Source: Alteriqipengyuania flavescens
GTDB taxonomy: Bacteria > Pseudomonadota > Alphaproteobacteria > Sphingomonadales > Sphingomonadaceae
Assembly (NCBI RefSeq): GCF_030406725.1
Contig: NZ_CP129107.1
Coordinates: forward strand, 496,001-560,000
DNA: 64,000 bases
Reading direction: 5' to 3'
In this document: positions 55,431 to 63,886 of the stretch, piece after piece
Layout: each line of letters begins with the position of its first letter
Position numbering within the stretch: position 1 is the stretch's first letter
The notes under the pieces: generated by a model
Told to the model about the DNA's origin: nothing
The model's input: only the letters and a program-made list of their open reading frames with translations
Database searches by the model: none
Made by a program: the position numbers and the translations under genes

Positions 55431-56152
55431 GCGGCGATCGCTTCCAGACGCTGGCGATCGCGCAATTCGACGCTGCGGCGTGACGGGATAGCGATCAGTC
55501 CCTCGTTTTTCATCCGACTGAACTGACGGCTGACGGTTTCTATTGTCAGCCCCAGGACATCGGCGATCTGCTGGCGAGTGAGAGGAAGCTCAATAACACT
55601 GGCATCACTCTCGGCAAAGAAACTGCACGTCGCAGGTTGAAGCCTGTCCGCGGTCTCAAGCAAAAAACTAGCCAGCTTCTGTTCCGCGTTCATCCGCCCC
55701 AGCAGCAGCATCCACCGGCGCGTCCGGTCTAGTTCCGTCAGCGTCCGCTCGAGCAGCTTGTGCTCCAGTCTCGGATGCTCCCGGGCAAAACGGTCGAAAT
55801 CGGCACGCTGAAACAGGCAGACCTGAACATCGGTGAGCGCTTCGACGCTGTAGGGTGTGGTGGAACCGAACGGGCGTCCGAGAAAATCGGATGGATAGGC
55901 CAGCCCCAAGATTTGCTCTTTGCCTTCCGCCGAATGCGTCGAAAGCTTGAGGATGCCATGGATGACGTTCGCCACAAGGACCGCTTTATCGCCTTCCCAG
56001 AGCAATTGCTCGCCCGGCGTGATTGTCTTTCTTCGCCCGATTGCATTGAGCAGGTCGATCTCTTCCCTGTCGAGGTCTGCGCAAATCGCCCGGTTCCGTA
56101 CGGCGCATGCCTGGCAGAAATTGACAGCGTCAGAGGGGTGTCGGGTGTTCAT
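55427..56152 (-). CDS. FnrL-type oxygen-sensing regulator
   Basis: 241 residues of the Crp/Fnr family with N-terminal Cys13, Cys16 and Cys24 (CQACAVRNRAIC) and a central Cys in VQVCLFQ, the four ligands for an O2-labile [4Fe-4S] cluster. The helix-turn-helix TRQQIADVLGLTIETVSRQF reads the TTGAT half site. It would activate the cbb3 genes when O2 drops. ATG start. The upstream 56153-56334 is A/T-rich and has only a half FNR site (TTGAT near 56300, minus strand). Confidence 0.92.
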   Translation of the reverse strand: MNTRHPSDAVNFCQACAVRNRAICADLDREEIDLLNAIGRRKTITPGEQLLWEGDKAVLVANVIHGILKLSTHSAEGKEQILGLAYPSDFLGRPFGSTTPYSVEALTDVQVCLFQRADFDRFAREHPRLEHKLLERTLTELDRTRRWMLLLGRMNAEQKLASFLLETADRLQPATCSFFAESDASVIELPLTRQQIADVLGLTIETVSRQFSRMKNEGLIAIPSRRSVELRDRQRLEAIAA

Positions 56153-56334
56153 GTTTTTCGTCTAACGGTAAGACGGATAGGTTCAATCTCTATCGTCCGA
56201 TTTCGATATCGACCGGCAGTCGGACAGAACTGAGGAAATTGCAGGCGGATCCAATTTTAATTCGGGGTATGCAAGGGGGTATTACGCTCTGTCTAGATCA
56301 AACTAATGTTACGAAACATAACCTTATCGACGAA

Positions 56335-56360
56335 GTTCGAATCCCTCCGTCTCCGCCACC
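56335..56360 (+). repeat. Island boundary repeat (attR-like)
   Basis: An isolated 26-bp copy of the tRNA-Ser T-arm and acceptor 3' end, GTTCGAATCCC to GCCACC, with no tRNA upstream. The preceding TATCGA is also shared with the tRNA copy. It marks the right end of the island, 63 bases before the pirin gene. Confidence 0.85.
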
Positions 56361-56422
56361 GCTTCAAACGCCGCGTTTCGATCCTACATAGATCCCGAAT
56401 ACCCAATCGGGAGCATTGCCTC

Positions 56423-57118
56423 ATGATCGACGTACGCAGCTTCGACAGCCTGGGTCATGCCGACCACGGCTGGCTCAACGCGCGGCACCATTTCTCCTTC
56501 GCCAACTATTACGATCCCGCCCGCATGGGCTGGGGCGCCTTGCGCGTCTGGAACGACGACCAGATCGCGGCGAAGAGCGGGTTTCCCCCGCATCCCCACC
56601 GCGACATGGAAATCATCACCTACGTCCGCCAGGGCGCGATCACGCACAAGGACAGCCTCGGCAACGAAGGCCGCACCGGCGCGGGCGACGTGCAGGTGAT
56701 GAGCGCGGGCAGCGGCATCCAGCACGCTGAGATGAACCTGGAAGACGAGGAGACCCGCCTGTTCCAGCTATGGATCCAGCCGACCGAAGCGGGCGGCGAG
56801 CCGCGCTGGGGCGCCAAGCCTTTCCCCAAAGGCGAACGCGCCGGCGACTGGGCGATCCTGGCGAGCGGCATGGGCGATGAGGATGCGCTGATGATCCGCA
56901 CCGATGCCCGCGTGGCCGGCATTACCCTTTCCGCCGGCGAGAGCGCGGAGTGGTCGCTGGGCGACGGGCGCAAGGCCTATCTCGTGCCCGCAACCGGCTC
57001 CATCGAAGTGAACGGCGAATTCGCCAACGAACGTGACGGTGTCGCCGTCGCCGAAGTCGAAAGGATCCGCATCGTGGCGCTGGAAGACAGCGAAATCGTG
57101 CTGGTGGATACGCGCTAG
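56423..57118 (+). CDS. Pirin-family protein (YhhW-like)
   Basis: 231 residues, bicupin. The metal-binding motif HPHRDMEIITYV (two His and later His and Glu in GSGIQHAEMN) is complete. Pirins oxidise quercetin in E. coli (YhhW) or act as redox-dependent cofactors; here the role is open. ATG 56423 follows GGGAG. The open frame extends upstream across the island boundary, but the family start is clear. Confidence 0.92.
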   Translation: MIDVRSFDSLGHADHGWLNARHHFSFANYYDPARMGWGALRVWNDDQIAAKSGFPPHPHRDMEIITYVRQGAITHKDSLGNEGRTGAGDVQVMSAGSGIQHAEMNLEDEETRLFQLWIQPTEAGGEPRWGAKPFPKGERAGDWAILASGMGDEDALMIRTDARVAGITLSAGESAEWSLGDGRKAYLVPATGSIEVNGEFANERDGVAVAEVERIRIVALEDSEIVLVDTR

Positions 57119-57164
57119 AATTCAGGCCCTTGGCGGCGGCACGGGACTGGCCAATGCCGCCGCC

Positions 57165-57927
57165 ATGGTGCATTTCCTCCCCGACGTCGATCTTCCGGAA
57201 GGCATACGCAGCCTGTTCGAGAAGAGCCGGGCTTCGCTCACTATCGCCGACCTCGACCGAGAGGACGCGCCGCTGATCGGCCTGAACCAAGCCTTCTTCG
57301 ACATCTGCGGATACAGTGCGGAGGAATCACTCGGCAAGAATTGCCGCTTCCTCCAGCCCGAAACCGGCGGCGGGCCAGTCTGCGCGCGCATCCGCGAATT
57401 CCTTTACGAGAGTGACGAGCCCGAAGAACGCTTCGCCATCCCCTGCGTAACTGGCCAAGAGCCTGCGCGGACGGATCCACGCCTTCGCCCAGAACCACGC
57501 CCTGAGCGGACGGCGCAGCGATACGATCTCGGCTCCGCTACATGACCTGATCGAAACCGTCACCACGGCGATGCACGACGGGCAGGAGGTCGATCTCAAG
57601 GGACCGGAAATCGTGATCCCTGACAGCCAGATCACTTCGATCGCGCTGATCCTTCACGAATGGGCGACCAATTCCGCGAAGTACGGCGCGCTGGCGGTGA
57701 AGGATGGCAGGATCGGCGTCAGCTGGACCTGCAAGGACGGCGCCCTGTCCATCGATTGGGGCGAAACCGGCACGACCCAGTCCGAAGAGGGCGAGGCGGG
57801 CTTCGGCTCGAACCTTATCGACGGTACCGCCCGTCAGCTGCACGCGGAAGTCAGCGGCACGCGGACAGACACCGGCTATTGCCGGCGCCTGCAATTCGAG
57901 CTTGCCGACGCACCGGACCTCGCCTGA
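57165..57927 (+). pseudogene. Blue-light LOV-HWE histidine kinase with internal deletion
   Basis: The first part (57165 to about 57450) is a LOV domain with the flavin-adduct Cys60 in GKNCRFLQ. Near 57450 the homology shifts by one frame to LRGRIHAFAQ, which belongs to the end of the HWE phosphoacceptor helices, and then to the ATPase domain (ILHEWATNSAKYGAL, GFGSNLI). The LOV C-terminal strands and the phosphorylated His are gone. A fragment with the ATPase domain alone could be made from ATG 57571. The intact response regulator lies next to it, convergent. Confidence 0.75.
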
Positions 57928-57943
57928 GCGCCGTTCCTGAAAT

Positions 57944-58309
57944 CTAGTGCAGGCCGCCCGCTGCGCTGATCGCCTCACCGATTTGCGCCGGCGATGCCGG
58001 CTTTTCGATCAGCGGGCTGCGCGAGAATTCATCGCAAAGCTGCGAATGGCTGACATCGGCGGACACGAAAACCAGCCGGCAACCCTTGGCCGCCGGCTTG
58101 CGGGCGAGCGGCCATACGAGAGATCCGGCGACGTCGACGTCGAGCAGGGCGAGATCGGGATTCTCGGCCTCGAAAATGCGGAAACCCTCGTCCAGCGAAA
58201 TGGCGGGACCGGCCACCGCATAGCCGAGATTCGCCACCGTAGCGGCGAGATCGAAGGCGATCAGCGCCTCGTCATCCAGCACGAGGATTTTCTGGCTTTC
58301 GGGCCCCAT
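57944..58309 (-). CDS. Single-domain response regulator
   Basis: 121 residues, receiver domain only: acidic pocket LDDE at 11-14, phosphorylation Asp57 in LLDVDV and Lys103 in IEKP. It has no output domain. Convergent with the broken LOV kinase, its probable cognate partner; without the kinase it might be orphaned or driven by another HWE kinase. Confidence 0.85.
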   Translation of the reverse strand: MGPESQKILVLDDEALIAFDLAATVANLGYAVAGPAISLDEGFRIFEAENPDLALLDVDVAGSLVWPLARKPAAKGCRLVFVSADVSHSQLCDEFSRSPLIEKPASPAQIGEAISAAGGLH

Positions 58310-58378
58310 GGCAATGGCAACCGCTTCCAGTTTCGCCGGTTCCTATGATTTGATAAGATATCGAGCGTGGTCCGATGC

Positions 58379-60355
58379 TCATAAACCGGAGCGAATTCCG
58401 AGCCACACGGTGCGCGGAACGCCGAGGTCGACGGAGCCCCCGGAATTGCTCGTCACGATGGTTTCGTCGGTCAGGTTCTCGCCCCGCAACACCAGCTCCA
58501 ACGGGCCTGCGACGCGATAGCTGGCAGTAGCTCCCAAAGTAGTGAAGGCCGGCAGAACATCGGCCCCATCGGCATCTTCGAATTGCTCACCGACGTGGCG
58601 CAGCGATAGAATCACGCGCGCCCTCTCCGAAGCCTCCCAGCGCAGGAAGGCGGTGACGGAAAAGGCAGGGCTTTGCGGCGGGCGGCTGCCATCCAATGCC
58701 AGCGCCGCGTCGGTGTAGGCGAGCGACGTATCGATCCGCAGCGGCCCCGCGCCATAGCCCGCCGAAGCCTCGATACCCCTGGCCTCGATCGCATCGAGGT
58801 TGCGGCGCTGGCGCAGGTTGGGGCCGATGGCGGAATTTGCGATCACATTCTCCAGCCGGTTGTCGAAGAGGGTGAGGGACAATTCCGCCCCGTCTTCGCC
58901 GCGCCAGTCCGCGCCGACTTCGAAGCCGGTCAGTTCCTCGTTCTCGAGCTGGGGATTGGCGAGCGTGACGAGCGGAAAGATCACGAAGGGGCGATACAAC
59001 TCGTTCAGTGTCGGCTGGCGGAACCCGCGATAGGCCGCAGCGCGCGCGGACAGGCGGGGCGTGATCTCGTAGGCCGCACCGCCGCGCCAGGTGACGCCCC
59101 AGTCGCTGCGGTCGGCGGGCAAGACCTCCCCCGACAGCGTCCCGCCTCCATCGAAATCGCACTGGAAGCCGCCGGTAACGCCGAAGCGATCCGCACGCAG
59201 CCCCGCCGTCAGAACCAGCGGGCCGAACCGCCGGTCGAATTCCGCAAAAAAGCCGAGGTCGCTTGTCCTCCCGCCTGCGGCGCGCGACGCGAAGATGTTG
59301 CCACTCGCGGCGCTGATCCGGTCCTCGGCGATCTCGCCCTCCGCGACCCGGAGGTCTGTGCCGAGGCGCAGGATCGCGTCGGCGCCGACGGGCGGCCGGA
59401 TTTCCACCTTCCCGCCGAAGCCGGTCGACGGCGTCTCCCGCTGGTCGAGCACGGGCACGAAGCTGGTCGAACTGACGACGATGTTCGAAAAATCGCGCCA
59501 CTGCGCATAGGCGAGCGCCTCCACCTGCCAGTCGCCTCCGCCGCTCACCCGCAGCGACAAGTCCTGCCCGGCGATTCGGCTGTCCGCCCCGGCGAAGCGC
59601 AGGGTGCGCTCGTCGCGGAAGGCTCGGCCGGCAAGCTCTGCCCGGAGGTTCGGGCCGACCGGCTGCACCAGTCGCACGCCCCCGGAAAGACTGTCGAAAG
59701 CGGCTGGCACGCTGGCGGCCACACGGTCGTCTTCTGGCGCGGTAAAGAACCCCTCGCCCCGGTCCCATCGGGCGTTGGCGAGCAGGTAGCCTTCGCCGAT
59801 ACGCGGCGCGAATACTGCGGCGACCTCGGTTTCCCCGCGGTTATTGACGGAGCTGGAGGCGAGCGCCCCGTTGATAAGGTCCGGCCCGGCGCTCGCCAGC
59901 GCGATCGTGCCGACCAGCGCCCCGCTGCCGAACGGACCCGCCCCGCCGCCGCGCGTCACTCGCACGCTGCCGATAGTTTCCGGCGCGATGGCGGCAAAGG
60001 GGATATAGCCGAAGAAGGGGTCGGCCTGCGGCACCCCGTCTAATGTCACCAGCGCGCGGCTGGTCGCATTGCCGCCCAGCGCGCGCAGCGTGATGCCCTG
60101 CGCGGTGGGATTGGAAGAGCGGCTGTCGGAGCGGCGGAACTGCTGAACCCCGGCCACGCCCTGCAACACCTCGTCGATCCGGCCCGATGGCGCGGACACC
60201 ACCTGTTCGCGGTCGATCTCGCTCGTCGCATAGGCGGCCTCCCCCGGCGTGGCGGGCAGGCCGGCGGTGACGACGATCTCTTCCGGCTCCTCGGTGTCCT
60301 GCGCGGCAGCGGGCGACGGCAGGAACGCGGGGGCAAGTATCAGGATGCGACGCAT
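58379..60355 (-). CDS. TonB-dependent outer-membrane receptor
   Basis: 658 residues: signal peptide (SPAAAQ), a TonB-box-like EEIVVTAGLP, the plug domain (SAPSGRIDEVLQGVAGVQ, TLDGVPQADP) and a 22-strand barrel ending in WLGIRSGL. It imports a siderophore, vitamin or carbohydrate; the substrate is not evident and no transporter or regulator is adjacent. ATG 60355 is chosen for the signal peptide. Divergent from the monooxygenase gene. Confidence 0.9.
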   Translation of the reverse strand: MRRILILAPAFLPSPAAAQDTEEPEEIVVTAGLPATPGEAAYATSEIDREQVVSAPSGRIDEVLQGVAGVQQFRRSDSRSSNPTAQGITLRALGGNATSRALVTLDGVPQADPFFGYIPFAAIAPETIGSVRVTRGGGAGPFGSGALVGTIALASAGPDLINGALASSSVNNRGETEVAAVFAPRIGEGYLLANARWDRGEGFFTAPEDDRVAASVPAAFDSLSGGVRLVQPVGPNLRAELAGRAFRDERTLRFAGADSRIAGQDLSLRVSGGGDWQVEALAYAQWRDFSNIVVSSTSFVPVLDQRETPSTGFGGKVEIRPPVGADAILRLGTDLRVAEGEIAEDRISAASGNIFASRAAGGRTSDLGFFAEFDRRFGPLVLTAGLRADRFGVTGGFQCDFDGGGTLSGEVLPADRSDWGVTWRGGAAYEITPRLSARAAAYRGFRQPTLNELYRPFVIFPLVTLANPQLENEELTGFEVGADWRGEDGAELSLTLFDNRLENVIANSAIGPNLRQRRNLDAIEARGIEASAGYGAGPLRIDTSLAYTDAALALDGSRPPQSPAFSVTAFLRWEASERARVILSLRHVGEQFEDADGADVLPAFTTLGATASYRVAGPLELVLRGENLTDETIVTSNSGGSVDLGVPRTVWLGIRSGL

Positions 60356-60458
60356 GATGTCGCCCTGCCCCATGCGGTCCGCGCGTGCAACGCCGCTATG
60401 GCTATGGCGGGAACAGTCGTTTAACCTGTCGATTAAACCCAAGTATCGGAGCCTTTTC

Positions 60459-61967
60459 GTGAGCGACACCCAACCAGACGTCGACGTGCTGATCGTCGGT
60501 GCAGGCATTTCCGGCATCGGCATGGCCGTTCACATGGAAAAGATGTGCCCCGACCATAGTTACGCCATCGTGGAACGGCGCGAGAACCTGGGTGGGACGT
60601 GGGACCTGTTCCGCTATCCGGGCGTCCGCTCCGACAGCGACATGCACACGCTGGGCTTCGTGTTCGAACCCTGGAAGCACGAAAAATCCATCGCCGACGG
60701 TCCCTCGATCCTCGAATATCTCGACCGCATCGTCGACGAACGCGGTATCCGCCGGCATATCCGCTTCGGCAACACGGTAACTTGTGCCGACTTCGACACG
60801 GCGTCGGCACGCTGGACCGTGACCGTCGAGACGTCCGATGGCGAGCGCAAGCGTATCACCGCGCGATGGCTGTATCTCGGCAGCGGTTATTACGATTACG
60901 ACGAACCCTACGACCCCGGCTTCGACTTCGGCGAATTCGCGGGGCAGGTGATCCACCCGCAGTTCTGGCCCGAAGACCTCGACTACGCGGGCAAGAAGGT
61001 GGTGGTCGTTGGCAGCGGGGCGACCGCGGTGACCATCGTGCCGTCGATGGCGGACAAGGCGGCAAAGGTCACCATGTTGCAGCGCACGCCGACATGGATG
61101 TTCTCCCGCCCGGCAAAGGACCGGATTGCGAATTTCCTGCGCAAGATCCTGCCCGAGGAAACCGCCTACCGGATCACGCGGTGGAAGAACGTGAAGATGC
61201 AGGATTTGGGCTTCAAGCTGGCCCGCAACAAGCCCGAAAAGATGAAGAAGAACCTGACCAAGCGCATCCGCAAGGCGCTGGGGAAGGATTACGATGCGGC
61301 GACGTTCACCCCGCCTTACGACCCGTGGGACCAGCGCGTGTGCCTGGTGCCCGATGCCGACCTGTTCGAAGCCATGAAGGCGGGCAAGGCGGACATCGTC
61401 ACCGGCCATATCGAACGCTTCGAAAAAAGCGGCGTGCGCCTCAAGGACGGCACATTCCTGGAGGCCGACATCGTCGTGACCGCGACCGGCCTGAAGCTCG
61501 CCATCGCGGGCAAGATTGCGGTCAGCCATGACGGCGCGCCAGTCGATTTCGCGCAGCGATATTACTACAAGGGCTGCATGTTCTCGAACCTGCCGAACCT
61601 TGCGGTGGTGTTTGGCTATCTCAACGCCAGCTGGACGCTGCGGGCGGACATCAATTCCGACTATATCTGCCGCGTTTTGAACGAGATGCGGGCCCGCGAT
61701 GCGGATCTTGCCGTGCCGGTGCTGACCGTGGCCGACGAGGCGGCGCTGGAGGAAGACGACATTTTCGACTTTTCCAGCGGGTATATCCAGCGTTCCAAGG
61801 ACATCATGCCGAAGAATGCGGTCGAATATCCGTGGCGGCTGAACCAGGAATATGTGACCGACCGCAAGCGCATGGCGAGCGACCCCATCGACGATGGCAT
61901 CCTTGCTTTCACGAGCGGGAACGCGCTGATCGCGCAGGCCGACGACACGCTAGAGGCGGCGGAGTAG
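60459..61967 (+). CDS. Flavin-containing (Baeyer-Villiger-type) monooxygenase
   Basis: 502 residues. N-terminal FAD motif GAGISGIGMA, ENLGGTWDLFRYPG, the NADPH Rossmann motif GSGATAVT and a central GYYDYDEPYDP region. It resembles alkane/ketone- or terpenoid-acting BVMO-like enzymes with the FRYPGVRSDSDM motif. It inserts O2 into a substrate such as a cyclic ketone or aldehyde; substrate unknown. GTG start; 3 bases before the next gene. Confidence 0.88.
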   Translation: MSDTQPDVDVLIVGAGISGIGMAVHMEKMCPDHSYAIVERRENLGGTWDLFRYPGVRSDSDMHTLGFVFEPWKHEKSIADGPSILEYLDRIVDERGIRRHIRFGNTVTCADFDTASARWTVTVETSDGERKRITARWLYLGSGYYDYDEPYDPGFDFGEFAGQVIHPQFWPEDLDYAGKKVVVVGSGATAVTIVPSMADKAAKVTMLQRTPTWMFSRPAKDRIANFLRKILPEETAYRITRWKNVKMQDLGFKLARNKPEKMKKNLTKRIRKALGKDYDAATFTPPYDPWDQRVCLVPDADLFEAMKAGKADIVTGHIERFEKSGVRLKDGTFLEADIVVTATGLKLAIAGKIAVSHDGAPVDFAQRYYYKGCMFSNLPNLAVVFGYLNASWTLRADINSDYICRVLNEMRARDADLAVPVLTVADEAALEEDDIFDFSSGYIQRSKDIMPKNAVEYPWRLNQEYVTDRKRMASDPIDDGILAFTSGNALIAQADDTLEAAE

Positions 61968-61970
61968 GAC

Positions 61971-62726
61971 TTGGCACAGCGTATCTGGACCGCCGGGCTC
62001 GTCGTGATCGGCGACGAAATCCTCTCCGGCCGCACCCATGACAAGAACATCGCGCAAGTCGCCAGCTGGCTGCAGGTGCAGAACATCCGGCTCGCCGAAG
62101 TGCGCGTGGTCCCCGATGTCGAGGATCGGATCGTCGAGGCGGTGAACGCCCTGCGCGAAGCGAACGACTATCTCTTCACCACCGGCGGCATCGGCCCGAC
62201 GCATGACGATATCACTGTGGATGCCGTCGCCCGCGCGCTCGGCGTCGATGTGGTGGTCCACCCCGAAGCGCGCGCCATTCTGGAGCGGTATTATGCCGAC
62301 AAGGGGGGCCTTAACGAAGGGCGCCTGCGCATGGCCCGCGTGCCCGAAGGCGGCGACCTCATCCCCAATCGCATGAGCGGGGCGCCGGGGATCAAGATCG
62401 GCAACATCCACCTCATGGCCGGCGTCCCCCACATCACCGCCGGGATGCTCGACGCGCTGACCGGCACGCTGGAAGGCGGCGAGCCACTATTGTCCGAAAC
62501 CATCGGCGGCTTCATTCCCGAAAGCGAAGTGTCGGACCTGCTGCGCGAAGTCGAAAAGGCGCACGAGCAATGCCAGATCGGCAGCTACCCCTTCTTCAAA
62601 GAGGGCCGCGTCGGCGCCAATTTCGTGATCCGCAGCACCGATGCGGCGGAGCTCGCCCAATGCCTCGACGCGCTGTGCCAGGGCCTAAGCGAGGCCGGAT
62701 GGGACTGGCAGCCGGGCGGGGTTTGA
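61971..62726 (+). CDS. MoCF-domain protein (CinA N-terminal-like)
   Basis: 251 residues. The MoaB/Mog-like domain is complete (VVIGDEILSGRTHDKN, LFTTGGIGPTHDDIT), followed by a short C-terminal region with FKEGRVGANFVIRS. It lacks the C-terminal nicotinamide-nucleotide amidase domain of full CinA. May hydrolyse ADP-ribose-type pyrophosphates. TTG start with GAGGCGGCGGAG upstream. Cotranscribed with the monooxygenase. Confidence 0.85.
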   Translation: MAQRIWTAGLVVIGDEILSGRTHDKNIAQVASWLQVQNIRLAEVRVVPDVEDRIVEAVNALREANDYLFTTGGIGPTHDDITVDAVARALGVDVVVHPEARAILERYYADKGGLNEGRLRMARVPEGGDLIPNRMSGAPGIKIGNIHLMAGVPHITAGMLDALTGTLEGGEPLLSETIGGFIPESEVSDLLREVEKAHEQCQIGSYPFFKEGRVGANFVIRSTDAAELAQCLDALCQGLSEAGWDWQPGGV

Positions 62727-62749
62727 TACGCCCAATCGTTAAGACACTT

Positions 62750-62767
62750 ACGCAAAAGCGTTTTTTT
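62750..62767 (+). terminator. Short hairpin with a run of seven T
   Basis: ACGC-AAAA-GCGT followed by TTTTTT lies 24 bases after the CinA-like gene. The stem is only four base pairs, so termination is likely but not strong. Confidence 0.45.
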
Positions 62768-62807
62768 CTTAGCCCTGTCGCAGGTGGGGGAAACCGGTTC
62801 ATCCGAC

Positions 62808-63132
62808 ATGGCGCAACGCCGCGCCGCCTTGGTGCGAGCGATGGACGGCGTCGCGCGCGGCGAGCGTGACTCGCTGAAAGTCGTATATGACGCCACCAGC
62901 GCGAAACTGTTCGGCATCGTCTTGCGCCACTTGCGCGACCGCCGAAGGCAATGCCGCGCTGCGTCGGTGCATGGATGAACTGAAGCCGGATCATCGCCGC
63001 TGTATCCGCCTCGCCTTCTTCGACGGCTTGACCCACTCGCAGCTCGCCGAACGCCTCGGCATGCCGCTGGGCACGATGAAGAGCTGGATTCGCCGCGGGC
63101 TTCTTGGGCTGAAAGGGTGTCTCGGTGGCTGA
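62808..63132 (+). pseudogene. ECF sigma factor gene with internal deletion
   Basis: ATG 62808 begins a normal ECF start (region 2.1, LVRAMDGVARGERDSLKVVYDATSAKLFGI). After about 44 codons the frame ends; from about 62945 another frame carries region 4 (LKPDHRRCIRLAFFDGLTHSQLAERLGMPLG and MKSWIRRGLLGLKGCLGG). Sigma regions 2.2-2.4 and the linker (about 70-75 residues) are missing, with a frame change. No promoter-binding region 2 remains, so it is inactive. The stop overlaps the anti-sigma GTG. Confidence 0.75.
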
Positions 63133-63886
63133 CGACCTGGCCGCCCTCTCACCCGAAGACGAACGCTTCGTCCGCGCGGGCGAATTGTCGCTCGGCGTCT
63201 TCGAGGGCGAGGAACTGGCTGCGGCCAGACGCGACCAGTTGGCCGATCCGGATTTCGCTGCTGCCGTCACCTGGTGGGCCAATCGTCTGGGCACGATGGC
63301 GGAACAAGCTGCTGCGATGTCGCCTGGCGCAGGCGTCTGGCGAGCGATCGAGCAGCGTCTCGATGCGCGCCGATCGGGCTACACTCCAGTCAGCATGTCG
63401 GAGACGTCTTCGTCACGGACGGCTGGCTGGAGCGTGGCGCTTGCCGTAGGCGGCGCAGGCCTGGCCGCCGCTGCGCTTGCCCTGTTCCTCGCTACGCCGC
63501 GACCAGCTGCTGTCGGCCCTGCCGTGGAGCCGACGCAAAGCCGGCGCGGACCGCAGCTCGTCGCGCAGCTCAGCGACGAGAGCGGTTCCCTCGGCATCGC
63601 CAGCGTCATCGACCCGTCGGCAGAGCGGCTGGCGCTCAAGATCCGCGGCTTCGAGCCGGGGCCTGAACAATCGCCTGAATTGTGGGTCGTCCCCGAAGGC
63701 GGCGCGCCGGTCTCTCTCGGCCTGATCCCGGCAAGCGGCGAGTTCGAGCGCGATCTCTCTGCCGAAGAGCACGCCTTGCTGGTCGAAGGTGCAACGCTCG
63801 CCGTGACCATCGAGCAACGCGGCGGGGCGCCCCATGATGCGCCGTCGCCCCCGATCCTCGTTGCCGGACCGCTCGACCAGGTCTGA
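63125..63886 (+). CDS. Anti-sigma factor (RskA/anti-sigma-K-like)
   Basis: 253 residues: N-terminal cytoplasmic sigma-binding part, one membrane helix (about 100-118) and a C-terminal RskA periplasmic domain (LAVTIEQRGG). It normally holds its ECF sigma at the membrane. Intact and normally sized although the coupled sigma gene upstream is broken. GTG start overlapping the sigma TGA. Confidence 0.85.
   Translation: MADDLAALSPEDERFVRAGELSLGVFEGEELAAARRDQLADPDFAAAVTWWANRLGTMAEQAAAMSPGAGVWRAIEQRLDARRSGYTPVSMSETSSSRTAGWSVALAVGGAGLAAAALALFLATPRPAAVGPAVEPTQSRRGPQLVAQLSDESGSLGIASVIDPSAERLALKIRGFEPGPEQSPELWVVPEGGAPVSLGLIPASGEFERDLSAEEHALLVEGATLAVTIEQRGGAPHDAPSPPILVAGPLDQV

Larger units (their letters stand above)
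43086..56360. mobile_element. Genomic island in tRNA-Ser carrying a cbb3 respiration package
   Basis: Bounded by 26-bp exact direct repeats of the tRNA-Ser 3' end (43086-43111 and 56335-56360). The interior has visibly lower GC and different codon use from both flanks. Cargo, right to left: FnrL, AhpD-like and ompW remnants, FixK-like regulator, ccoNOQP, ccoGHIS, a cysteine-rich small gene, hemN, two small membrane or exported proteins and one unknown gene. No integrase, relaxase or transposase was recognised, so the element is probably immobilised. Before insertion, pirin would have followed the tRNA directly. Confidence 0.8.

Noticed and set aside
43086-56360. An integrase or transposase inside the island
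   Set aside because: All long frames were read; none shows tyrosine or serine recombinase, DDE or relaxase motifs.
56306-56422. Extended pirin start across the island boundary
   Set aside because: The extension encodes tRNA-remnant sequence; the family start and a Shine-Dalgarno are at 56423.
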